From: Purshia tridentata
Lineage: Eukaryota; Streptophyta; Magnoliopsida; Rosales; Rosaceae
Assembly (NCBI GenBank): GCA_003254885.1
Contig: QANT01007799.1
Span: 95,547-159,546 of the forward strand
Direction of reading: 5' to 3'
Length of the DNA: 64,000 nucleotides
Part shown: positions 49,414-62,401 of the stretch, in pieces
How the letters are laid out: each line of letters begins with the position of its first letter
How positions within the stretch are numbered: the first letter of the stretch is position 1
Position numbers and translations under genes: made by a program
Notes under the pieces: model-generated
What the model saw: the letters and a program-made list of their open reading frames with translations, nothing else
The model's database searches: none
What the model was told of the DNA's origin: nothing

Positions 49414-51556
49414 TCAACAGAGCTTATTAGCAGCTTGTTGAAGATAAATATTCTTCTTCGGAAACCCACCCAACAAACACGACCTCAGCGGCGGAGTCAC
49501 AAGCGTCTGATGGACCATCCCATAAGCCTTCCAGCAGAACGGTGGGTCCAGCTCCATCCAATCCCCGCCACCGCCACCGCCCGCCGGGTGCAACTCCACC
49601 TCCGAGAGAGTGATGTTTGTGCACGGCACTGAGTCGCTGCATGCGAGTCGCACAGGCGGGTTTTTGGCGTCGTACGAGCCGTAGATTTTTTTGTACGTGA
49701 TGTCGGAGATGACGAGGGCGGAGGTTTGGTTGGAGCAGTGGTCCTTGAGGCAGTAGTACTGGTTTATTATGATCGGGTTTCGGACTTTCTCCATTTGGAT
49801 GTTCTTGAAGCTTATTTTGGATACGGAGCCCGACCCGCCTTGCCAGGTTTTGATCCGGACACCATTGTCGGACTGCTTGATCACTGAGTCACTCACTGTG
49901 ATGTTCTTCACGCAGGCTTTTGATCTGTCTCTCCCTAGACTTCCAATGCTGCATGCCCAAATATATATTATAATTAATTAAAAAGTAATAAGCTTCAGTT
50001 TTTAATTAATTAACTCTATTTAAAACGTTAATAATATATGTACCTTATTCCATGACTTGGACCACAAGTTACGTTCTTTATGTCCACATTATAACTACCC
50101 TCTCCTAATGATATGCAATCATCCCCTGCATCAAAGTTAAGTTATCGAAACAGAGTTATATATATAAATGAGGTTTTTGGAATGGTAAATATAGAAGAAA
50201 TAAAGAATTAAGTACCAGCTGCAATAATTGAATTGTAAATTTCGACATTGTTGGAGCCCTCAATGTGAATTCCATCAGTGTTGGGACTATCACCTGGTGA
50301 CTTTAAGCTAAGCAACTCTATGCGGACGTTTTGACAATCATCGAAGGCCATATGAAACTTGGGGCTATTCTCAACTCGAATTCCTTGTACTAGCAAATTA
50401 GAGCATTTCATAAATCGTATGGCCTGCTTGCATATATATGAAAATCAATTAATTAACTGGAATTCAAAATAGAAAACTACAAGGGATTTAATTTTCTCAA
50501 TTTGAAATTAAATTAAATTTATCGGTTTAATTATGATTACTTACATTTGGGGTATCATGACAACCACTTCCTTTCTGTTTCATTGATAGGGGAAATATAT
50601 ATGTCATCAGCAACAGTACGATTTAATTAATTATATATAAAACTCCAAGGAATTAGTAATTAATGCAAATGGCTTAGGCTTAAATTAATGAGCTTACTCC
50701 AGCACAGGGTAGATTCCACCATTTTTGTCCTCTTCCATGGATAAGACCATCTCCTTGCATTGTCATGCCATGGATTCCATAGAAGTCCAACCATTCTGAT
50801 TTTCTATTTCCTTTTGCCCATTTATTGGGTCCATCAGGAGCCACAACTCTCCCGTCAACCTTCTCATCATCATCATTCACATAATCAAAAATCCAATCAG
50901 AACTTTTATTAATGATGCTAGATATTGAGTTTATTACCAAACTGATTCACTAAATGATGTATGTTTCAGTATCCGTACGTATTAGTATCTTAATTATTTC
51001 TTAGAAAGAAATTATATAGTCACAATTAATGTAGGCTCAAATTTGAATCAACCCTTAAACCATGTTGCCACATATATTTGGTAAACAAAATTTGGTGTCA
51101 GTAAACTCATATAACACATTAGTATTGACACTTTACCTGAAACACTAGATGAGATTTACAAGGCCCTTCGAACATGATACTTTGAACAAGGAATGAATAT
51201 TTCTGCGGAACAAGTAATAAAACCCATGAAGATGATTTTTGATGAGCAGTTGATGATTTACAAGCAGAGTTCCAAGCCTTATTGAATGCTTGTGTGTCAT
51301 CAGTGACACCATCCCCAACAGCACCAAACTTCCTTACGTTGAAGACTTTGACACCATCAACAACCTCTCCAGTAGGTGCAGGCGCAGAGGATGAGTGTTT
51401 TGATGATGATTTTGATTTTGATTTTCTAGAAACCTTGTGGAAGTTGTGTACATGTTTCTCATCTTTCGCAGAGCTTTGAAATGTGTTTTGAACGAAAAGT
51501 AGGAGAAGGATTAGTAAGACAAAGAAGAGGGGAGCAAAAACATGAGAGAATTTCAT
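49414..51556 (-). CDS. Polygalacturonase B (GH28), second tandem copy
   Basis: Six exons (51137-51556, 50698-50862, 50545-50574, 50216-50423, 50044-50125, 49414-49948) join in phase to 479 residues. A signal peptide ([20 protein letters not shown]) is followed by a Lys/Ser-rich linker ([18 protein letters not shown]) also found in copy C. GH28 boxes NTDG, GDDC, GPSHGI and RIKTWQGG are intact. Intron positions and phases equal those of A and C; exons 4 (208 nt) and 5 (82 nt) have identical lengths in all three. The last exon has a Gly-rich insert ([10 protein letters not shown]) near the C-terminus, absent from the other two. A TATAAATA box lies at 51644-51651 on the minus strand. Confidence 0.93.
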
Positions 51557-51643
51557 GTTTTGGGTATTAATTAATGGTTTTTGATTAGGGTTTTAGCTTA
51601 AGCTTAAATAGTGTAATGTGTATGTTTTCTCAAATTGTAGAGG

Positions 51644-51651
51644 TATTTATA
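51644..51651 (-). promoter_or_regulatory. TATA box of polygalacturonase B
   Basis: Minus-strand TATAAATA, 88-95 bases upstream of the start codon; copy C has the same octamer at nearly the same distance. Confidence 0.55.
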
Positions 51652-52126
51652 GGAAGATTAAGCTCCCATGCACAGTCCAATATATATATACTGTACCTGA
51701 GTAACCCTTTTCAGTACGTAGAAAGCCAGGTTCGACCTTCTTAATTTCTCTGTTTGACATTAAAATGTATGGATTACTCATAAATTAATTGTATAATTAA
51801 TTAATCAATTAATTAATTAAACTGCCGTACTCTCGGATTTTGACAGTTATTAGTCTGTATCATCAGTAATTAAGGCTTTAATTAGGAACGTAAACAAGCA
51901 GTCACCCATGCTTGTATTGGTTGAAGTTGCATGGAAAATAATATATCAAAGAAGCATATGACTAAACTACAAGCATATTACGTACGTACTTTTCAACCGA
52001 ATTGAATCGAAGAAAGAATCACATATAGCTAAGAAAAAAACAAAAAGGTAAAGACAAAATTCAAGTTCTGTACTCACAAACACATGATGATAATAAGCAT
52101 ATACATTTTGCCATCAATAATATAAT

Positions 52127-52170
52127 AATTCTTGACCATTGCAAAAAAAAATTCTTGAATTCTTGACCAT
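52127..52170. mobile_element. Micro-insertion with 13-bp direct repeats
   Basis: AATTCTTGACCAT is found at 52127-52139 and 52158-52170, with TGCAAAAAAAAATTCTTG between. The oligo-A tail points to the plus strand. The inner ATTCTTG is a partial third copy of the flank, so template switching is an alternative. Confidence 0.55.
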
Positions 52171-53427
52171 ATATGATTCAGTTGCTGTAACACTAATATT
52201 TTGAGATTCAAATTTAGTATACAAATATGACTGAAAAATAGGCAACTATATGTGGGTGATTATTACTCATTAATTAGGAGGCAAATTATATATCAATAGC
52301 ATGCTTCGATCACTATACTATATTTATATATGGGTGATCTTATAAAAAAATTTATGAGTACGAGTACGACTGTACGTACCAATGACATTACTTTTATGTA
52401 CACCTTAATTAATTCGTATTATTATTCTTTAAAAAGTAAAATAAATTTTTATGAATATCATTCAACGGCCAGACAAAAAGTAAAATAAATTACGAGCTAG
52501 CCAAGCTTAATTTTCATGGAATTTATTGTATGCGACTGAGAGTTGAGATCTGAATTAGTGGGCCGGCTAGAAAAGTAGATCAGATACGACATCGTATCGA
52601 TCTTTTTATTCGATGAGAGAGTCGCTTACTTGCGTCTTATCAAATTTGTTTGCCGGCTGTCTCAGCTCGCTACCTGAGTACGACCGTGGTATATATAGTG
52701 ATTTGTATGTTGACAAACAAATTGCAATTAATTGGTGGGGTAAAATGTCAAAAATAAAAAGTAAAATATAAAAGCAGTCATAGTTGGGGGTGCTTTGCAA
52801 TTACCAATTAATATATCTACTAAATTAATTTGTACAAATGTAGCGTAAACAAACAACCCAGCAATTAATTGTCCCCGCGTACACACTCATGCATGGAAAT
52901 CTGGAATTACATACATCTATTTGATAATTAATGCTTTGTTACTTGAGAAAAAGTAAGAAATAAAGCAAAAGGGAAATGAAAGTCAAGTTTTTGTATATGG
53001 GCATTACAGATGCCAATGATTATATATATATATCCTCCATAGTTGTTCAAACTATTATCAGAAATACTAACAATATTTGAGATACATATATGAGTAACTT
53101 CTACATGACAACATTATCGATCGCGTTGTAGATCACATTAATTACTAATTAAAGTAACACACCTATACAAGTGTGGCCTTACATATGTGTGATCTAAACG
53201 GAGATACATTAATTGGACATGTAAAAAGAGAAAATAAAAAAACAAACTGGACTCTTATAATTAAAAGTATAGTATACTCTCGGATTATAGCAAATAATTA
53301 AGGAGTTGTTCTCTAATATTGTTGGATGCAGTTGCAAGAGATCGAATGCTGTCTCACATTTCGTATTACTCGAGCATATTTTATCCCGCATTAGAGAAAA
53401 GTTCCATAATTAAGACACGGATATTGT

Positions 53428-54194
53428 TCACTTGGAACATGATCTATCCTCATCGCGGTGTAGCTTTTTAGGGTATCCACCAAGCAAACATGGAAATTGT
53501 GGCGTAGTGGAAAGAAGTGTGTTGCTAGAAAACCCAAAAGCCTTCCAGCAAAATGGGTTCTTTGGGGTCCCTCCCTGAGAAGGAACCAAGTCTATGTCCC
53601 TAAGGGTGAGGTACGTGCATGGCAATGAGTCACTGCAAGCAATCTTTATAGGTGGTTTTTTGCTGTCGTATGTGCCCCTTATGTTTGAGTACTGAATGTG
53701 TTCAATCATCAGGGCAGAAGTTTGGTTAGGGCATTTTTTGCTGAGACAGTAGAACTGGTCTATGATGATGGGATACCGAACTGTGTCCATATGAATGTTC
53801 TTGAAGGTTACTCCGGATACGCCACCCGACCCGCCTTGCCAAGTTTTGATCCGAACGCCATTGTCGGAATTCTTGATGACTGAGTCACTCACTGTGATGT
53901 TTGACACACAGGCTTGCGAGTTGCCTTTGCCAAGACTACCTATGCTGAAAAGATAAGAGGATTCATTAATTTAATTTTTAAGAATATATATCCCATTTCG
54001 TTTTATTTAGGGCAAGAGAGAATGCCCAATCAATTATAACAAACACAGTTCAAATTTGTTAATTATTTTGGTACGTGCTACAAATTGCATGTTAGTGATA
54101 TAAATATATACCTGATTCCATGACCTGGACCGCACATCATGTTTCGAATATCCACATTATAGCAACCATTTCCAATGGAGATGCAATCATCGCC

Positions 54195-54234
<40 letters not shown>

Positions 54235-55512
54235 TAATTATAAGGTAGAGATATAGAATTAATGAGTTACCACCCTCTTCAGATATGTCATAATTAAATT
54301 GGACTATATAAGAAGATATATATATTATTTAGTATTTAATTACCAGTGGAAATAAGCGAATCGTATATTCTGACATTGTTTGTGTCCTCTAAGTGAATTC
54401 CATCAGTGTTGGGACTTTCCCCCGGTGCGTTTATGCTAATCTTTTCTACATGGACCCGTTCACATTTACCAAAACGAATATGAACCTTGGGGCTGTTCTC
54501 AAGTCTAAGTCCTCGAACAGTCAAATCTGACCCCTTTGAGAACCTTATGATCTGCATATATGCGTTATTTAAATTATTAAAAATATCATATATATATATA
54601 TATATGTTTTAATTAACAAGTCCTTTATTATAGAGAATAACTCATGCTTCCGATATCTATAATTAAATTTTATGTTTGCAATTGTACTTACAGATGGGCT
54701 ATCACATGGACCACCTGCTCCCTGGAGTTTCATTGATCACATGAAATGTTGTCAATATAAGATGATTAATTAATTAATAAGAAAGAAGAAATATTATTTA
54801 AATGAGCTAGATATCACTTAATTTAACATTACTTTTTTGTGAGGCTTGCATGGGAGGTCCCACCATTTCTCTCCTCTCCCATTTATAAGACCAGACCCTT
54901 GCATTATCATTCCATTGATTTCCTTGAAGAGCATCCAGTCTTGCTTGCTAGCTTTTTTGGGCCATTTGTTGGGTCCATCCGGAGGCATTAGACTTCCATC
55001 AATCTGACCCCACCCAAAAATTAATCAATATCCAATTTAATATCATATATGCACATACAATTATTAACTATAACTATAGCTTGTAGCATAAGTAATTAAT
55101 AAATTAGTTAATGCATGGATCGATATTGCCAAAAAATTACCTGAAACACAAGGCTACACTTACAAGGACCCTCGAAAATGATGGGTTTTATCATGAAGGA
55201 ATATTTATTAGGAACGAGAAACACTGTTCCTCCAGATTTAGTATCAGCTTGGCAAGCAGAGTCCCAAGCCTTACTGAATGCTTCAGTGTCATCTGTGACA
55301 CCATCTCCCACAGCACCATATGACAACACATTATAAACCCCCACCTCATGATTCTTATAAGGTGGTGGTGGAGATTTTGATTTTGATTTTCTAGATGTTA
55401 TGTGCAAATCATGTGCGTGCTTTGTAGGACCATAGTGTCTTTTTTGGACCAAAACAATTACACACACTAAAAGCACTGCTAATAGAAGAGTGAGAACCCC
55501 AGAAAGCTTCAT
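53428..55512 (-). CDS. Polygalacturonase C (GH28), third tandem copy
   Basis: Six exons (55141-55512, 54833-55003, 54692-54721, 54344-54551, 54112-54193, 53428-53944) join in phase to 459 residues. It has a signal-anchor-like start [20 protein letters not shown] and then a basic linker ([17 protein letters not shown]). The boxes are NTDG, GDDC, GPGHGI (the canonical form, unlike A and B) and RIKTWQGG. Exon 2 uses a normal TCAG acceptor and starts [14 protein letters not shown], so the odd GATGAG/AAG acceptor is restricted to A and B. Introns contain long (AT)n tracts (for example 54197-54229). Function is expected to be pectin degradation in the cell wall. Confidence 0.93.
54197..54229. repeat. 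(AT)n microsatellite in a polygalacturonase intron
   Basis: Uninterrupted AT dinucleotides in the intron between exons 4 and 5 of copy C. Similar shorter tracts are at 54589-54605 and 55845-55867. Confidence 0.9.
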
Positions 55513-55593
55513 GTTTTCAGTGTAGATTTAGCTTAATTAAACTTGATTATGCTTAGTTGAGTGAGTGAATTGTAATTATAGATTTTGGGTCAT

Positions 55594-55601
55594 TATTTAT
55601 A
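55594..55601 (-). promoter_or_regulatory. TATA box of polygalacturonase C
   Basis: Minus-strand TATAAATA, 82-89 bases upstream of the start codon. Confidence 0.55.
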
Positions 55602-56233
55602 GAACAAAGTGATAGCTCTTTTGACCATTGCAGAAGCCAAGTTTAGTACGTGCCTAGCTTTGACATTTAGATTAGTGGATGGATAAAGTCTCTCTAATCA
55701 GGTAAACAGAAGTTGGATTCTGATGACAGTTTTTGGTCTCTATCGTGATCTTCAGTTAATTAAGACCTTCATTTGCAAATAGAGCAAGTTGGACTTGGAG
55801 TTTGATATGAGAATAAAGTAATGACAAACAAACACAATGTTGGAATATATATATATATATATATATATGAGAATCTGAAATAGTTCTATATATATATTTT
55901 TTGATTGGATATGATGACTCAAATATTCTGAATCAATTGCTACAGTGCTACCCATGTTTGAAGTAATTCTGATCGACCACTATCACTCTTAAGTACACTT
56001 GACACTGAAATTGGTTTTAATTTTTATATTTTAAATTATTTATAAGTTTTTTTTTAAATTTAAAAGGATAATAACACAATCCCATGCTAAAGCACGAGAG
56101 GAGTCTCTGCTTTTAAAAACTATATTCTGTCATATTGTTTGAAAAATGTACCAAATTTTGTGGTAATAAGAAGTCTTTTACGCGTCCATATATGGTGGGC
56201 CGGCACGTACGGCAGGGTGAGTAGACCAAGTGA
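55602..56233. other. Intergenic region upstream of polygalacturonase C
   Basis: AT-rich spacer with an (AT)n tract at 55845-55867. No coding region is seen. Confidence 0.5.
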
Positions 56234-56522
56234 TTAGTACTTATTCCCATAATATCTCCCAATTTCAACCTTCAAGTTCCAAGTGTAACCACCTCCTTTC
56301 CTTCCTATGTTCTTCAGAAAGAAGAAAATAAAATTAAGAAAGACCATATATAGGACATCACAGTACGATAAAATCAGGTGCCATATATGAAGTTGACAAT
56401 GCTCTGCTTGGTTGCCGAGAAAATATAAAAATATATATATATATACCAAAGTCTTCTTGCATTGGTGATTTGAATGAATCTTTAGCAAATGATGTCACAG
56501 TTATCTCCATCCAATCCTTCAC
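56234..56522 (-). pseudogene. Last two exons of an unrecognised gene
   Basis: Two segments fit as consecutive exons on the minus strand: 56447-56522 (after a CCTGCAG acceptor, ending in a G/GTATAT donor) and 56234-56304 (after an ATAG acceptor), in matching phase and ending in a stop. They read VKDWMEITVTSFAKDSFKSP and, across the junction, DFGRKGGGYTWNLKVEIGRY. I do not recognise the family. No start codon or upstream exon in continuous frame was found in the next kilobase, so it is probably a truncated copy; a complete gene with distant exons is less likely. Confidence 0.35.
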
Positions 56523-57079
56523 CTGCAGGAAGCAAGAGCTAGCCTAATTTACGGGAACAAGCAGTAAACTTATAATATGTGTTAATATGTCAACTATTTT
56601 TTTTTTTTTCCTTGTATGGTTTTAAGCTTTTTGGTGAGGATGTAGTTTACTTCTATAACGTCCAATGATTCTGATAAGTTATGAGGTTTCGGATAAGGAG
56701 GGACATGGATATCATGAATAGTGGCTTAGGTAAGTACAAGTCTTTGAAGAATTGTTCTTATCCTGCATACGCAGATCTCTTTTCCAAAACTTTTGTAACA
56801 TAATCTTCCGAAAGGTTGCCACTAGGAGTGTAGCGTTCATTGCATTGATGTGGTATGACTATGTTCTCAAATAAGGGTTGGAAAAATAGTAGGTTTTATA
56901 ACATTTTTGGTTACATAATCACAAGCTCACTCGTTTACGACAAATAGACAATTAAGCTGATGCTATACAAACTAAAAGGTTAATGCTAGGAAAACCATGT
57001 GTCAGTTGCTATAAAGTTTGTAACACAGTTGATAGTGAGGAGCTTTTGGGGGTGGAGTACTTGTTGAAGGATGGTTCTG

Positions 57080-57352
57080 TTAGCCAGCGAAATGGCATGA
57101 ATTACACTCTGAAATCCTCAGCAGGTATCCTAACTGCCACTTCTTTAGTTGGGTAGCATTTATGTTCTTTTTACATTGAGACTTGAACTTAGGACCTAAA
57201 TCTTTACCCGCCGAGTAAAGAAGACAACCAAACGGGTCAAAGAAATATCCAGAGTCTACATCCAAAGTGAACAAGATGTAACCTAAAGGTAGCAAACAAT
57301 ATACCAACACCATCTGCTTTTCATTCTTCTGGAATGCGATCTGTATTATCAC
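57080..57352 (-). pseudogene. Possible Ulp1-like protease fragment of a transposon
   Basis: The open frame contains PLGYILFTLDVDSGYFFDPF, which resembles the region around the catalytic His and Asp of Ulp1-like domains captured by plant Mutator-like and CACTA elements (HWxLxVID...YxxDPL), with the His replaced. The frame continues about 40 residues without another recognisable motif. No start, domain completion or element ends can be shown. The surrounding 56523-57724 contains nothing else I can identify. Confidence 0.3.
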
Positions 57353-57724
57353 AATGGTGACTCCTCTAAGTTATAGTTACGGTATAACTGTGCCAGTGTC
57401 TTCCTTTTTATGGACGATTCTTTCTAATTATTTGGAACTTCATATGTTTAGAAAAGGTGCATGTCCTAGCATAAACAGTCAGACACGATACAGAGAAAAC
57501 AGGTAGCTTGTCATATATCCATGGGTGATAAAAACGAACTTTATAGTACAAGAGACAACAGATTCTCTTTAAAGAGGATGATATGAGCAACATGTTTCAG
57601 TCAATAATATTAAACACAAGCTACAAGCTCTTAATGACAATCCATAACTCATCATACAACTTAACTGTGTGTCAACCAGATTAAAGAAGAACTACATAAA
57701 TGGTGTTTGAAAGATTAAGAAGAT

Positions 57725-58846
57725 TTATCCCCAATCCACAGAAGGAAGCGGCGGATATACACCCTCTGGAGGAGGCATTAGCGACGGAGGTAGATTTCCC
57801 CATGAAATCCCCATATTATCTCTGACCACCGCATCTGTGAAGCAAAAATGAAGGAAAGTAAGTAGTAGGATTAAAGCCTTAATTATAGGTGTTTTGAAAA
57901 AAAGAAAAGAAAAAAGACTGTACCATAACTGCCTCACAGCAGATATGAAGTCTGTTGAAAACAAGAAACGAAGACATCAATGCTCAATCACAAACTGCTC
58001 AAGTCCAAGCACCATATAATTTGAATTTACCTGGCAAAGAGCTGCCTCCAACCATCTGATTCCCTTGAAAAGTTGAAGACTGATTATTATCAATCAAGCC
58101 TGTCACCGCATTCCAGCTAAAATTAGATGATAAGAACATATATAATTCCTTCTCCACTCAGAATTTAGATGCAGAGTGCCATGATTAAGTTATTAACCAA
58201 TAAAATTAACAAAAGAAGAATGGTTTCAGGTATTTTTACCTGATACCCCTTGAGTGATCGTATTCTGCTGATTGTTCTTGGGATGTAAATATTTACAAGA
58301 ATCCCCATATTGGCAAAATCCCTATAATCCATGCCAAGAGGAAAAAAGAAATTAACAATAAACAGACTAATCCAAAGCCAAAATTAATGCTAACAAATAT
58401 TCATGCAAACTCTGCCTTCCAATGCCTAAAGAAATTACTTGGGCTAAACAAATAAAAATCAAACTCTGGCTAGAACCCATTATTCATGAAGTAATGAAAT
58501 CAATTGAGTAATCACAAAAAATGCAATTAGACAGAGAAGAAGAAAGAAGCAGTACCGTTTTCACAAAGCAGTTGCAAACCCCTCTTCCAAAGTTCTCCGT
58601 ATAAGCTTGATTGGGATCTACAATCAGAAGCAATCGGAGTTGTGATTATACATAGAAATGCAGATTGGGTGTGTTTGGTAGGTGAGAAAACAAAGGAAGA
58701 TAGTGGATATATGTACCTTTGATGGAGTCGTACCATTGAGCTTTGGCTCGGAGGTGTTGGAGACCTTGAAGATGGCGTTTCCTAGCAGATGGGGTGTCTT
58801 GGAATTGCTTGTCGCAGTATTCGCAGTGATACTTCCCCAACGGCAT
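57725..58846 (-). CDS. C2H2/CCCH zinc-finger protein, ZMAT5 / U11-U12 20K-like
   Basis: Homologue of the 20 kDa protein of the U11/U12 di-snRNP of the minor spliceosome. Five exons (58717-58846, 58556-58617, 58240-58321, 58031-58099, 57725-57834) join in phase to 150 residues. The first finger is the U1C/matrin type: Cys8, Cys11, His25 and His31 in YHCEYCDKQF...RHLQGLQH. The second is CCCH: Cys58, Cys67, Cys73 and His77 in FCQYGDSCKYLH. Both finger sets are complete and their order and spacing equal human ZMAT5. The plant-specific C-terminus is Pro-rich (PSLMPPPEGVYPPLPSVDWG). Annotation pipelines often call it a CCCH domain protein. Confidence 0.9.
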
Positions 58847-59633
58847 GGCAACTCTCCCCCCCTCTCTCCCGTTCGCATTCGACTTCTCTATTTATAGGTT
58901 TCGGGCCTCCGATCAATATATTTCTTCATTTTGTTTTGGTCCACGAAATTAAATGGTATAATTTTTTTTGTAATATTGCTTTTGTGCTAATCTATTCATA
59001 AAATTTTGATTTTAAATTGAAAACCCCCTTTGAAATAAAAAAAATTAAATTACCCAATTAAAAAAAAAAAAAAAACAAGTTTTCTGTCGANAAAAAAAAC
59101 ACAAGTTTTCTGTCGATTTTGCTTTTGTCATGTAGAAGCATTGTTAGCATCGTCCATTAGCACTTGGAAATTGTACAGCATGGGCATATTACTACAAATC
59201 AAAGAATTTTGACGCGTCCACGAACTAAAATACATAGGGATTGCTTTTTCCATCTACCATGATGACAGCAGTGTAGCATTAAAAATAAATCAAACTGCCA
59301 CACTGACCTCAATTACATTGGAAATACAAATTCAGAGAACATTAGGACATGGGTCTGTCTTTCTAGAAATACAGATACACAGATAAACATTTAGATAAGG
59401 CTGATGTCTGTCTTCTATGTGATGTTACAATCTTGGGGGGGATGCAGGGAGAGGGATACTCATAATACCCATTGAGGTTTCGACAAGTAGATTTTAATAG
59501 AATACATCTAAATCTGCTTTTACAAAACAAGGTCATACATTGAGGTACATAAAATAAAATGGAAACAAACCGCAGGCCAAGAGAACACATAGCTTCCATT
59601 CGAGACCACGCTTGCAGTTTCTTACATATCACA
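58847..59633. other. Intergenic region with an N-flanked repeat
   Basis: Promoter of the zinc-finger gene and 3' UTR of the kinase. It holds the direct repeat around an N at 59075-59116. No other gene is seen. Confidence 0.5.
59075..59116. repeat. 16-bp direct repeat around an N and oligo-A
   Basis: ACAAGTTTTCTGTCGA occurs at 59075-59090 and 59101-59116, separated by N and AAAAAAAAC. This could be another oligo-A micro-insertion or an uncollapsed overlap at an assembly join, as the N sits exactly at the border. Confidence 0.6.

Positions 59634-62401
<2,768 letters not shown>

Larger units (their letters stand above)
51557..53427. other. Spacer between polygalacturonases B and C
   Basis: Promoter of copy B and 3' UTR of copy C around a long AT-rich spacer. 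It contains a micro-insertion at 52127-52170. No gene is seen. Confidence 0.5.

Noticed and set aside
58527-58736. Alternative 69-residue frame over the zinc-finger exons
   Set aside because: It reads through an intron in the wrong frame; the CCCH reading is supported by splice sites and conserved residues.
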